From Selaginella moellendorffii (taxonomy: Eukaryota > Streptophyta > Lycopodiopsida > Selaginellales > Selaginellaceae), in contig NW_003314307.1 of the NCBI RefSeq assembly GCF_000143415.4, forward strand, positions 910,952 through 974,951: DNA of 64,000 nucleotides, read 5' to 3'. Positions within the stretch are counted from its first letter, which is position 1. Each line of letters opens with the position of its first letter. Positions 22,220-33,504 of this stretch are shown here, piece by piece. The notes under the pieces are model-generated. The model made no database searches, was not told the origin of the DNA, and saw nothing but the letters and a program-made list of their open reading frames with translations. The translations under genes and the position numbers were made by a program.

Positions 22220-22393
22220 TGAATGTTTGGAATATGAAAAGGGAATATAGAAAATGTGTATATCAATTAGCCCAAAAACCCTAGTTTATATATAGAAGCG
22301 AGTAGTCCAAATTGAAACTAATCTAACAACTACCAAAATCCCACTATGCTAATATTAGTATATGGCATCGTAGCAGTACATTTGGCCCTCACA
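22220..22393 (-). repeat. 5' LTR of gypsy copy 2
   Basis: On the minus strand it begins TGTGAGGGCC and ends ACATTCA. It is followed inward by TTGGTGGAGGTG. Confidence 0.85.
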
Positions 22394-22399
22394 GTTGCA

Positions 22400-24395
22400 A
22401 TTAAATATAAATAACCGAAATGCTAGACAATATATATATCCTGATATTGCCCTTTATATTATACATTTAACCCTCATATTCATAATTGGAAAATTTAACA
22501 TACAACAAATGTCATTCCCCAAATGTATTCTGTGTCTCCATCCAATGTTGAATTATATTATTTACATCTTATTTTACTCCATAAAAAAGGTGTTACGTCT
22601 TTCAAAGATCTCAAAACAGTTAACAATATTTATTATGACACCTTTTAACAAGTTGTATATGCAATGGGGCTTATAGCTGATGATATCGAATGGGAAAAAT
22701 GTTTAGAAAATGCTTGCTTTTTTAGAATGCTATCAAAGTTACAACAATTATTTGTATTACTTTATACCTTTTGCACTCCAAAAGATCCTTACTTTTTATG
22801 GGATAAATTTAAAGACTTCCTTTCTAAAGATTTCATGCAAACAAATCCAATTTTTCATTATGAATATGCTTTACATAACATAAATATTAAAATGAAAATG
22901 CATGGCAAAATTAATCAAAACTACCATCTACCTTTCCCGTCTGAAAATTTTGATAATGAAAATAATGTCAACTCAACACAAATATATCAAAATGTTGAAC
23001 AAAATATTTCTCAATTTAATCAAGAATAGTTAAATATTTTTAATGATATTCTTAATGTTATTGATCACCCAACTGAGCATAATCAATACATTTTCATTGA
23101 TGGCCCTGGTAGTACTGGTAAAACATTTTTTCTTAACACTCTTAGAAATATTTTACAATTGGAAAAAATAAATGTTGTTAGCATAGCTTAGATAGAAATT
23201 GCAAGTACTTTACTTTATAATGGCCAAACTTCACACACTACTTTTAAACCTCTTATTCCAATAAATGAAACATCAACTTCTGCTATAACTACTAATAGTG
23301 AAGCATGTATAAGAATTAAATCTACTAACATATTGTTGTAGGATGAAATAAATATGGTTCACACTTATGCATTCACTACTGTTGATCGAGTGTTGCAAGA
23401 CTTAAAAATACATTATTACCTTTTGGTGGCATAATTGTTATGATTAGCGGGGACTTTAGAGAGATACTTCTAGTCATTCCACATGGACATAAGGCATAAA
23501 TTATTTCAAATTCTATAAGAATGAATAAATTATAGAGATTATTTAGAAAATTATCTTGAAAACAAATATGTGACTTGCTGAAAGTGATAAATCATGGGCT
23601 GAATGACTTCTCAAAGTTGGAAATGGTGAAAATTTTCAAAATTTACCATCTTTACCTTCTAACTCCATTTTATTACTGCATACATAACTAACTTATTCAT
23701 CTATTATTGATTTTGTTTACCCTTTAGTACTTGATATTTCAAACACTATCAAGTCATATTTACCCCACTTAATGATGACATATTTGCAATCAATAATACT
23801 ATTGTCTCTAGATTACAAGGTGATACATTTATCTACAAAAGTGTTGATTTTGTTGATACTGAACATCCTGAAAATTTTCCAATAGAATTCCTAAATTCTA
23901 TTACACCTTCTAGTTTCCCACCACATAAACTCTCTTTCAAACAAGGTGCTATTCTTATCCTCTTAAGGAATATATCTCCATCAGCAGGACTATACAATGG
24001 CATATGTCTCATCTTGAAAAATGCACTACCAAATGTTTTAGACTGCGAAATTGTGATGGGGCAATTTAAAGGGATAAGAGTTTTTATCCCATGTATCACA
24101 CTAATACCATCAAATACAAAAATTCCGTTCAAAGGACAATTTCCAATCCATTTAGGTTACTACTTAACAATCCCCAAATGCTAAGGACAGACATTTGACT
24201 GAGTTGGAGCTTACTTGCTCCCCTAGTTTTCACTCATGGGCAACTTTATGTGATTTTATCAAGATCCACATCACCACATGGCATTAAAATTAAAGTTCAA
24301 AACACCACATGCTAAGGCCACCTCCTTTCTCAAGATCCTTCTGTTTTTACAATCAAAAGAGGTTTTATATTAAAGCTCTTTGTAAACCACCGAGC
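22400..24395 (+). pseudogene. Helitron helicase half, copy 1
   Basis: It continues the Helitron protein after the gypsy insertion. Blocks in order are DDIEWEKCLENACFF (22664-23029 frame), Walker A GPGSTGKTFF (~23102-23130), FTTVDRVLQDLK, FPPHKLSFKQGAILILLRN, LTIPKC-GQTFD and [20 protein letters not shown], the last matching the conserved C-terminal region of Helitron/Pif1-type helicases. Many stops interrupt the frame (about 23190, 23340, 23430 and 24180). Confidence 0.85.
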
Positions 24396-24489
24396 ATTTG
24401 CTCGTCTATCACAATAAAGAGGAGTTGCTGAACTTTTTGGGCCGCTGGATCCAACCAATCATAAAGGGGTTATTTCTTTAACATGTGTT

Positions 24490-25120
24490 TGCAAATAATC
24501 TCACTAATGTTTGCTCCCGGCCAATGGGAGGCAACTAAGCTGCGTGGGGCGAGAGAAGAAAGCGTTGTGACACATGTTGCATGTAAAGTGTTGACCATAA
24601 CTGCACTTGCGGTCTATCAAGTAAATTGGTTTTGTTTTGTAATGTTTTTCTAGGGTTTATGAAATGGCAAGCCCTTGCCACTGCTGCCGATTTGCAATCC
24701 AAATCTGAGATGCTGTGTCAACGCACATCTTGGTACAGTTTGTGTCAAGATTTAATTGATTTGTCCGCACTTTCTTCTAGCATTGTTTTAGTTCCAGGTC
24801 TGCTTTGGTAGTGGTAGAGTTAAAAAATGAAGGGTCAAATGCTTATAAGCAAAATCTATATGATAAGATGATAGCTATTGAGCGGAGAATCACTGCTGGA
24901 AGCAACACTATTGTCTTGAAAAATCAACAAGGTTGGTTTCTATTGTGCGAGGGATTTACATCTTTTGTATTGTGTATTCCAGGTGAAAATCTTTCTTCAA
25001 ACAAGCAGAATTTGTGCAATGTGATCGACCATTTCAGTGTAAGCTAAGATTGTATTTTAAACTTTTCTACTTTCCTTGACATGGAAAACCCATGTGTGAT
25101 TATGTCTCAAGACATGAGTT
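24490..25120 (+). pseudogene. SMC6: Captured SMC6 fragment, copy 1
   Basis: Exons of the N-terminal ATPase-head part of SMC6, a subunit of the SMC5/6 DNA-repair complex. The exon at about 24800-24925 reads VVVELKNEGSNAY, then LYDKMIAIERRI. After a short intron (GT...CCAG) comes ENLSSNKQNLCNVIDHFS (about 24984-25038), then AENPCVIMSQDM (about 25085-25120). Upstream, 24660-24770 (ALATAADLQSKSEM) may be the previous exon. The spacing and text match SMC6 (…ERRI…LKNH-G…DLC--I-HFNID-ENPCVIMSQD…). In this copy the acceptor before the last exon is lost by deletion. It is a non-functional fragment. Confidence 0.8.
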
Positions 25121-25374
25121 GGCATTACCACTGCCGCCTCCAAGGCCAGCACCGCTTGGAACTCTTTTGTCCAAGTGAAGGGAAGAGGCCATGGTGACAA
25201 GTGTTACACCATGCACTCCTAGGGCTCCATGGCTGCTTTGCTCAGGCACGGTTGTGTGGGCATTCCCGTGAGAGTCTGTGCATCTGTAAGCTCCTAGAGG
25301 AGGTGCTCACAGGGATAATAGGGGCAAGTAGAATGGTAGTTAGGCACACAATCCAGACTCCTTTCGGGATCAAC

Positions 25375-26085
25375 TCACTTGCAAGCAGTGCATGAGCAGC
25401 ACCATAGGCAGGGCTGGTGAGGGAGTGCACCAGAAATGAAGAGCTGGGCTATGCTTGAATCCTGGAGCTGACTGGCACCATGGCAGCGGGTGTGGGTGAT
25501 GCAAGGTATGCGAGTGACCAGATGGTGTGTGCGACCTGAAGGCATCAAAAGAGTTCTTTGAGCTGTCAAAGGAGGGGAAGCTGAAGAAGCTGAAGTACAC
25601 TGCCAGTGATCCTCCAGCATCCGCTCAAAGAGCCCGGGAGCTGAGACTACATCTCCCTGGTGGCAGTAGCTGGAGATGATTGCGTTCCAAGTTACAGCAT
25701 CACGTCCCGCACTGGCCGCTGAGTTGAAAACTTTGCAAGCTTCTGCCATGCAGCCACACCATCCGTAGAAGCCCAGCAGAGAGTTCACGACGACCACCTC
25801 GGCTTCCATCTCGGCATGACAGATCTGCTGGTGGATGGCACTTCCAGTCTCCAGAGCCTTGGAGCTCCCACAGGCCTGGAGTGCAGCAGTGTAAGTTGGA
25901 GCGTTGGGTACTAGGCTTTGGACTTGCTGCATCTGCGAGAAGAGGTCCAGTGCAGCCGGTGCTTGCTCCGCCTGGATGTATCCGAACATCAGCGTTGTCC
26001 ACGAGACAACATTGTGCCTCTCCATCCGGTCAAAAACTCTCCGCGCATCCACCTCTTTGTAAAGCACCCAGCATTTGCTGGGCAA
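25375..26085 (-). pseudogene. Captured PLS-class PPR gene fragment, copy 1
   Basis: The minus-strand frame contains successive PPR motifs: ARRVFDRMERHNVVSWTTLM, LDLFSQMQQ, PTYTAALQACGSSKALETG, VVVNSLLGFYGWCGCMAEA, DAVTWNAIISSYCHQGDVV and LFERMLEDHW. These are P, L and S motifs of an organelle RNA-binding PPR protein. After the last motif the frame shifts and coding identity is lost. There is no N-terminal targeting part and no E/DYW end. It is antisense to the Helitron direction. The same piece is at 37851-38492. Confidence 0.82.
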
Positions 26086-26092
26086 GTACTCG

Positions 26093-26345
26093 TATTCAAA
26101 TATAGATTCTAGGATATTTTAATAGCTAATAGTTGTTGTTCATTTAGATTAATATTTTTATTTATAATTTATAATCTTTCCTAAACACTTTCTAGTATAT
26201 TCTTGTTTATTCTACTATTGATATGGAATAATATTAATCTTGACTCATAAATTATAAATATGTTTATAACCATTGATCAATTAAAATACTCAATGAATGA
26301 TACTAAGTATTGTCTCTCATATTTTTTGTCCTTCACCATGGTGTG
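26093..26345 (+). repeat. Helitron right flank shared with copy 2 and arm A
   Basis: Right after the Helitron end, TATTCAAATATAG... matches 38500-38752 directly and 14660-14915 inverted. In arm A the same DNA runs on without a Helitron, so arm A shows the empty insertion site (A|T junction at about 14920). Homology stops at about 26345 (GTGTGCCAG). Confidence 0.8.
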
Positions 26346-27480
26346 CCAGAAGAACGAAGGGCCTAGATCCCCAGAGCCGTCTGATCATGGGCTCCGGGCA
26401 GCCTCGGAAGCCATGGTTCTCAGGAAGGGGAGGCCACCCCAGCCCAGGCTAGGGCCAGTGGCCATGGTTAGCAGGAATATCAGCTCAATGTTGTGGCAGC
26501 CAATGGGCGGGATGCATGTGTGGCCAGGAAGGGAAGAGGCTGTGGTGACAGCTGTTCTGCCATGCACTCCTAGGGCTCCATGGCTGCTCTGCTCGGACGG
26601 GGTTGTGTGGGCATTCCTGTGAGAGTCTGTGCGTCTATAGGCTCCTAGAGGAGGTAATAGGGGCCACACAATCCATGTTCCTCTCAAGATCAACTTAGGA
26701 CTGTGAGAGGCAAATTGGCTCATCTCCAACTCAAAGCTTTGATCCCTGTTCACCACTGCCTCAAGAGCTCTATAGCTTTGGCCTACAGGAAAGCAATTAT
26801 CAAGGACACTCCCTCTTCATCCCCAAATTCTCTTGAGGAATCCCTTACTGCTGGGCCTGGTGAGGGATTGTTTTTTCAGCACATGCTCAAGATCAACTCC
26901 GTTTGTAGGAACCACGTGTTTCAAGTTGACGTAGGGCTGTCGAGTTACTGCGCCAGCCAACACTACTCCTGAAGTTTTGGAAATCTGACATGGCACTAAT
27001 GTTCGGGTTCTCTCAAAAGAGAAGGAGAAGGAGAAGGCGCCACCACAAGCATCGCCTGGTTTAGATTCGTTTTTAGATCAAGGTAAGTTGTAAGTTTGGA
27101 TATCTTTGTATTCTATGATGAGATTTTTTTTTCCGTCCGATACTGCTTCCATGAAATCTAAAATTTAGTTCCAGTTTCCAAGATTCTGAGGGCTGGTTTC
27201 AATGATGCGTGCTTATGGGCTTTCTCAGGTGTCTGGGATGCTGTGCCAGGTAACCTGATGCTGGCGTAGGAGCAACACTTGGGGCTGCAGCTCAAAATTG
27301 CAAAGCTGTGGATTATGAGGCAGAGATTGGTAAACACAACATTGGAGTTATTTTGTTGTTCTTGAGTGTGCTTCGCAAAAGTCTAATATTTCCCTTTCAG
27401 ATCATTACATAGTTGTGAATTTTATATATATCCAACTGTAGTCTGCATTTCTATTCTGCATAAACTTCTATACAAACTCA
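26346..27480. other. Mosaic of gene-fragment-like DNA, no intact gene
   Basis: 26525-26690 repeats a module at 25175-25310 and 37430-37560 (CCATGCACTCCTAGGGCTCC shared). 26703-26972 is an 89-residue frame without a recognised domain. 27040-27090 has coding-like text followed by GGTAAGT. The GC content is higher than the neighbouring AT-rich DNA, which fits captured genic pieces. No function is assigned. Confidence 0.4.
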
Positions 27481-27481
27481 A

Positions 27482-27484
<3 letters not shown>

Positions 27485-27541
<57 letters not shown>
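27485..27541. repeat. (TA)n microsatellite
   Basis: About 28 uninterrupted TA units. It is prone to length change and cruciform formation. Confidence 0.97.
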
Positions 27542-27545
<4 letters not shown>

Positions 27546-27567
27546 TCTATAATCAAACAGACTGAAA

Positions 27568-27856
27568 ATGCCTCGCCTCCGCCATCTTTTGAGAGCAATA
27601 CGACATAGTAAAAAATCTAATGGAGATTTAGATGGCTCTTAAACTATGATTGATCATGATACACATACTATAGCTGTTCAAAATAATCATGATAATGATT
27701 CTATACACCAAAATCTTAAAATTGGAGGTAATATAACTTGGTTATTCTGGCAACACACTGAAGAGTTTTCATCTTTAAAATGCAATGCATTACAAAAAGT
27801 ACAAACAAATGATAAACTACTGATATTAAAATTTATAATGTTAAAATCATTATAAA
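27568..27856 (+). other. Short decayed frame, possibly Helitron 5' coding DNA
   Basis: Starting ATGCCTCGCCTCCGCC, the frame reads MPRLRHLLRAIRHSKKSNG and is closed by TAA at about 27640. A second frame (27646-27855) follows. It is on the same strand as Helitron copy 2 and could be its displaced 5' end, cut off by the LTR element at 28-33.5 kb. This is inference. Confidence 0.25.
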
Positions 27857-28028
27857 TGCTATGACTTTCTAGTGTGGTATTCATGGGTGGGAGTGGTGGA
27901 TTTAATATTGCTTGATATATGTAATCATCATAATGACATGCATGTAAGATTCCAGATGCTTTTGACTGTCTAACTGATTAGTGTATATAATCATTATCAT
28001 GATCACCCTAAACTCATTTTCATGATCA

Positions 28029-28043
28029 CCCTAAACCCTAAAC
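28029..28043 (+). repeat. Two-unit telomere-like motif
   Basis: CCCTAAACCCTAAAC lies within a 23-bp imperfect direct repeat (CATGATCACCCTAAAC twice, 27999-28036). It is only two units, so probably chance or a small repair scar. Confidence 0.6.
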
Positions 28044-31000
28044 TAGTATTATATTATTATAGTATAGGAACCACCAAAATCATTATAAGTGGTAAACATA
28101 GGAATCACCATCCAACAAAGTTCAATAGCTGGTATACCATCAAGGAAACTCAATAATAAAACGTAACTACCAAAATTTATAAATAGGATGCCAAACAACC
28201 TACTAAAGATAACTCAAAGAACACAAAGTACCATTAACTGACAAACACAATGCTCGCGAATGTATCACCCGAAGGAAATAATATCATAATCTATCAAAAC
28301 TAACTCGAGCAATAATCAACAAAACAGAATGAATGTGGTAAGACCAACAAACACTCATTTATACTAACTATCGCACTAGTCAATTTAAATAGATCCCAGC
28401 CAATAACACCAAGGAACTCAAGTTGCCTTAGCAAGTGTAAGCAACATTCTATTGATGTCTCAAACCCAAGAGACCAATCCAAAGCAAATCACAAACAAGA
28501 TGTGATATTGCAAAAAACTATAAGCTATCAAAGAAAACAACTAACCATCATGAAATATCATTGATCATCCATCAATGAAGAAATGCATAATTATTGTCAA
28601 AGAAGAATTCACCATCCCAAAGAATAGTGAATCATTCTATATCAACAATAATTAAGCAAAACCATTTGACATAGATAAGCATCTATCCTAGATGATAGTT
28701 AATCATCACCAATGATTGCCAGATGTAAATACTAACTTCAACATTGAAACTAATGAACCAAAATGCCTTCCCCTACAACTCATAACAAATGAAACAATGA
28801 GTATGGAAACTCAAAGAACCAAAAGCTCGAAGAAGGCTATAGCCAAGTTGTGCCCAACAAGGATCACGAGTTTTGCATGAACTAATTTCAATGCTAAAGA
28901 AGAAATTATGGTACAACCCGCAATATCTTCCTCAACACATCTATAAGCTAAACTTCATAATGCCAAAGCTAATGAAGAGCATATCTGCATCAATCCAAAA
29001 ACTAAGCATAACGAAGCTATGCTCAACAAGTGATCACCAAACAATCCTCCATGAATCCATCTATAGCAAGACGTAACTCACTTCATAATAAACACAAGAA
29101 GAATCATTAATAATTGATATATCTCAATTCAAATCTAATAAGGATTCAAACATTTCAATAACAATCACTAACTCTTCCTCTCGTAAAGCTAGTATAGTCC
29201 ATGACTAAATCATTTTTCAAAGAAAAGCCAAAGCTCAACGTCTACTAAACAATCTCGTCTAGAACACAACTAACTCAACTTGCCACTCAGTTCGTTTGAA
29301 CATCAACATAATTGCTAACTAGCAAATGTACGAATGCTAATAACACAAAGTTACAACCAAATCATCAACACTATCTCTATCGAGACTAATGAAACTCAAT
29401 ATCAATCCTAAGAAAAAACATCTCATTTCACTTGAATCTTAACATCAACAATGTTAATGACAAGGCATCACTTCAATGCCATCAACACCAAAACAAAGCT
29501 AAAAGAAAGCAAAAGTGGATCACCACTCAAACTCTCTAGCAACTAAGTTAACTAAAGTTGAAGATACTTTAGTCAGTATCCGAGACCAATTCTTTAACAA
29601 TACTCAGCTACAGATAACACTTCATCAAGGAGTGAATCATCACATCCAAGACTCAATGAAATTCAACACTATGAACTAAATGCAACCAAATGATATCAAC
29701 AAAAGAATCGATATGCCAACATAGAAAACCCATGCAAGCCACAACACGATCCTCCACAACACCATCTGGTAAAGCAAACCCATCATCGCTAAATCATCAT
29801 CGAGTGAAGCAAGTGTTACAGTCCTTGACAAAGTCTATAAGCAACCACTAGTTGCAAAGCAACCAACAATCACTCTCTTCAACTTGCTTTCACAAGACCC
29901 AAACACTAAATTCGCACCATTGAGTCATATACTTGTCCAACATAAACATAACACCTCAAGTACGAGATATAGGTTCATGGACAAACATAAACTAAATAAC
30001 CACTCGAATCCAACTTAACCGCAATAAACTCACTAGTGCATTTAGCCACTAGCTCTGAGCATGCCTTGAAGAGGCTAGTTATGCATGATCAACACTCAAC
30101 TAAAACTAAAGTGAAGACCATGAGATGAATTTATATTGATACACAACCTCCACTTAGACAAAGTTATAGTATGGGTACCAACATCTCAACTATAAACAAC
30201 TAAGTTGAACATCACTAACCTCAGCCAAGGTATAGAGCCACCAAAACCAAGTCAAGATCAATGAGAGCTCACTAGTCTCATAGAATCTTAACAAAATGCA
30301 AGATGCAACTTGCCACCAAGCATAATGCTATAGAAGGAAGGCACAAGGGTCACCTTTCTAGAAAAACGCAATAGCCACTTTTTTTTACACCAACTCTAGA
30401 CTCTATCCAACTCAATTGCTTTAACTCCAAAAGTCAATATCCTTTTTGGGCTGCATCATACAAACTACCTACTAAAGTTTAAGCTAACCGAAGTTAACTC
30501 TAACCCTTTATTGACTTACGAAAACAGAATGGTTTTCGAGCAAAGTGATTAATAGATCAGCCATTGGAAAAATCTAAAAAAAATTGTGAAAAAATTTTCC
30601 ATCCTAGAGAAAGAATGACTCTCAGTCTAGAAATACAAACTTTCAAAACTCAGCCAACTTCCTCCTACTAACAACTTCACATAGGTTCATCTCAACACCA
30701 ATTCTCATGACCCATAATATGCTTAAGCATCGAACATTTTTGCCCATACTTCCGACATCTAACACCGACATTCATAAAATGCAAAGTAAACATCCAAGGC
30801 TTGATCACGAAGACCACATCTTCGGATATCCACACTGCACTAACACTCTTCGTCAACCATCTTCAAGATCTAATGTGAAGCTAAAACACTAACAAGAAAA
30901 AAATGATATGGAAAATCAAGCTCTAAGGAAAATTCCTCATCACTCGAAATAATAATGCCACTTCCACTAACACAAGTGTTAGTGATGTCAATACCTCAAC

Positions 31001-32362
31001 TACACATTTTCTCCATCTAAAAATCTACTCCAAGTGTTAACGGATCAACTAACAAACTATAACAAGTGAATGTTATAACCTTTTTCCAACACCTTATGGA
31101 CAAACCCTTATGGAAACAAGGTACCAACTTAAATTTAGCATAATGGACCACCTTCGAGAATTCCAGTTAAAGCTATTACAATGTTACTATGTGCAAGTAG
31201 ATTAGCTTCACTATCAACCACTTTGGGGTTGATCATCGATTAACCAAGCAACTTCGTAAACACATTGCTCATTATTACATAGATATGATATAAGAAATCA
31301 CAATGACTTGATCATCAATTGAGCAACACAACGAGTAATGCCCATATTACTATTACAAAGGTTTATGTGAATATCAAGTGTCAACTCGATTTGACAAATT
31401 GTAACATAAATGCCACACTCCATTAATAGGGATTTACAACACCTAACACCACTAACTTTTGTTCACAACATGGACAAGCTCATGCCACCCTCTTTCCAAC
31501 CAAACTCAAAACTAATCCAACCCCAAGCTACTCAAAGAGCAATAGCAAAGTTCCCCGGAAAAGAATTGAGCATTGCAACCCAAGTCTTCCAATAATAAGC
31601 CTAAACAAAATGGTTTAGCACTTCACTGCTATCCATCTTACAACTCACCATTTGTAAGACCATTATTTCCAAATGCATCAAGGTAGGGACTCTTGATTGC
31701 ATGATGTGAACATAAGCAATGAGTTACACTTCATTGCAAATCATTTCTCCAAGAGGAGAAAATGATTTACATGTTTGATCCTTCGTCCCTGATGACTCTC
31801 TTTTTAGTCTCTACTTTGACTAAACCTCAAGTTTGCTTTCGCACTACCCTCAATCTAATCTAAGAAAAGTTTATGAGAGAGCACAGCAACGACTACTTGA
31901 ACCAATAAACTAATCCCTATAGTCTTGATTGATCCACTTATAATCATGCCTAAGAAGGATCCACTAGTGCCGTGCTAAACAACTACGGATCAGCCTATTT
32001 GCTACTCATAGCAAACCCAGGGAAGGTTTACTTTCACCCACGGTATATGGAACAACTCATGGAAGTATTGATAGGCTAACATTAATCCTGCCAACTCAAA
32101 GTGTATCCTCAAGTTGCTAATGTGCTTCACGAGCCCAAACTCAAACTCGTGTGAACGGAACAGCTCAATCCCTCTCTTGAGCCCAAGAGCAAGCTCACAT
32201 TATTTATTATTTCGGTACAAAAGGTAACCAAATCCATACCCAAGGAACAAATGTGAAACCTTTGCACCCAAACGTGTACCCACTTGGATCATCGTTTTCA
32301 TCTCTGCGTATGCAATGAGATTAGTTGCCCAATCTCATTGGATAGCACTCGCTGAGACTCAT

Positions 32363-32374
32363 CCTCTAATACCA
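32363..32374 (-). other. Primer binding site of the LARD-like element
   Basis: On the minus strand TGGTATTAGAGG follows the LTR after two bases. It differs from the initiator tRNA-Met PBS TGGTATCAGAG by one C-to-T change. It fixes the element's orientation. Confidence 0.75.
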
Positions 32375-32376
32375 AA

Positions 32377-33504
32377 TGTAGCTCACATGGTTTTGACCCT
32401 TTATCCTATGGTGATTTACCATAGGATATGAAGCGGAATCTAAACCCTCTTTATGCCACGTGATGCATGCCATGTGTCACATGCCACATGTCCATAAGAT
32501 AGTGGTGCGGAACCCGAGGTTCAAGGCCTTAGGCCACTGAATAAAGGAACAGTGCCAAACTCCCAAGCATGGAGCTAAGGAGCATTAGCACTGGAGCACG
32601 GAACGACTCCCGAGCATATATCCCAAGGAGTGAAGGGACAGAAGCCCGAAGCGACTTGGAATAGTCCTGGAGCAACTAGCATCCCAATGCCAGGACCAGC
32701 ACGCAAAACTGAGCCAAATGGAGTCTGGTGCTATTTCGGCATACCGGTGGCCTAACACAAAGATATGGGTACTCCACCAGCTAGCATGGAGTGAAACTTG
32801 GGCTTAGACCCAAGCCGGATGCAGAACAAGGACAGGCATGCAAGCGGGAGCTAGACTATGCCTCAGGTTGGTCGGCCATGCCCAACCTACACTATCCCTA
32901 CTATACATTTGGAACCCCCCTTCCCCCCCCCCCACGCTTTGGGCTTTCACCCCAAGCCTCCCTTAGTATCAGGAGTTAATCTTTGGGACAAGCTCGAAAC
33001 TTACTAAATATGGAATGGCGCTAGATTGCAAATTTGGACACGGGACGAACACCATCGTGTTCAGGCTGATTTCTACATTCCGTAGATATGCCAAATAAGC
33101 AAATCTAGACACTTTCCATAAATAGCATTTGGGACTGAAATAAGACTAACACAAAGGGCATGATAGCAAGGGTGTTTAGAAGACACAGTAAGCTATCATC
33201 TAGCGATATTAAGGGACCAAGCTCAATATCACGGGGGTTCCTAACACTAGCAAGTGCAAGCCAACATCATGAGTTTCTCATCACCGTGTCAAATCTGCTT
33301 GACTAAATGACAACTTAGGATATCCTTCCTTAGTGCCCTTCCGGTCTAAATGCACATGTGATGACTAGTTTCTCAATTCGCTTAGGCGAAGACTAATAAC
33401 AAGTCCAACAATACCGACCTCCTGTTATCGTGGTAGTAAGGTAAGAGTGTCCGTAAGGACTAGCCGACAGGTAACTTTCGATACTTGAAGTCACATTCGT
33501 GACA
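32377..33504 (-). repeat. 1.13-kb LTR of the LARD-like element
   Basis: On the minus strand it begins TGTCACGAATGTGACTTC and ends GTGAGCTACA. It matches the solo LTR at 62675-63810 over its full length and the decayed copy at 42630-43145. It contains a poly-C run at about 32923-32934 and a CACGTG near 32459. Confidence 0.85.

Larger units (their letters stand above)
18655..22393 (-). mobile_element. Ty3/gypsy retrotransposon, copy 2 (gag deleted)
   Basis: It has both LTRs (18655-18827 and 22220-22393, about 173 bp) and, between them on the minus strand, RT, RNase H and integrase in gypsy order. The flanks are GTTGTA (18649-18654) and GTTGCA (22394-22399), an imperfect target duplication. Helitron copy 2 has the uninterrupted site (about 34735-34755). 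The gag-protease region of copy 1 is missing, so this is a non-autonomous deletion derivative. Confidence 0.9.
17333..24404 (+). mobile_element. Autonomous-type Helitron, copy 1, interrupted by a gypsy element
   Basis: Helitron coding DNA lies at 17333-18654 and resumes at 22394 after a nested LTR element. The 5' end is truncated at about 17333, relative to copy 2 at about 33765. The 3' end has a hairpin derivative (GAGCATTTGCTC) and terminates in CTCG at 24401-24404, directly followed by the TC start of the next Helitron. Both copies share the N-terminal Rep region and the C-terminal helicase region. Confidence 0.85.
24405..26092 (+). mobile_element. Short Helitron carrying SMC6 and PPR pieces, copy 1
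   Basis: It begins TCTATCACAATAA right after the CTCG end of the preceding Helitron. It ends with hairpin CCCAGCATTTGCTGGG (26067-26082) + CAAGTACTCG, followed by host T. The 5' end is shared, starting exactly at TCTATC, with 36622 and with the minus-strand 49545 copy, which has different outer flank. It has no transposase and contains host gene fragments. Confidence 0.75.
28000..33504 (-). mobile_element. Large non-coding LTR retrotransposon (LARD-like), partly complete
   Basis: The 5' LTR (minus strand) is 32377-33504, followed by a primer binding site (TGGTATTAGAGG at 32363-32374, minus). The internal DNA (about 28000-32362) has no long frame, and its plus strand is visibly rich in A and C, a uniform strand bias. 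No 3' LTR is found at the low-coordinate end, so that side is deleted or the boundary is not exact. Helitron coding DNA resumes immediately after the LTR at 33505, so the element probably inserted into Helitron copy 2. Confidence 0.65.

Noticed and set aside
27485-27541. Replication origin or attachment site at the TA run
   Set aside because: A plain dinucleotide microsatellite explains it; there are no accompanying motifs.
28029-28043. Interstitial telomere array
   Set aside because: Only two CCCTAAA units, too short to call a telomere relic.
29000-32300. Possible gag-pol in the large LTR element
   Set aside because: Both strands were read through the region. No zinc knuckle, protease, RT or integrase motif could be seen, only short frames.
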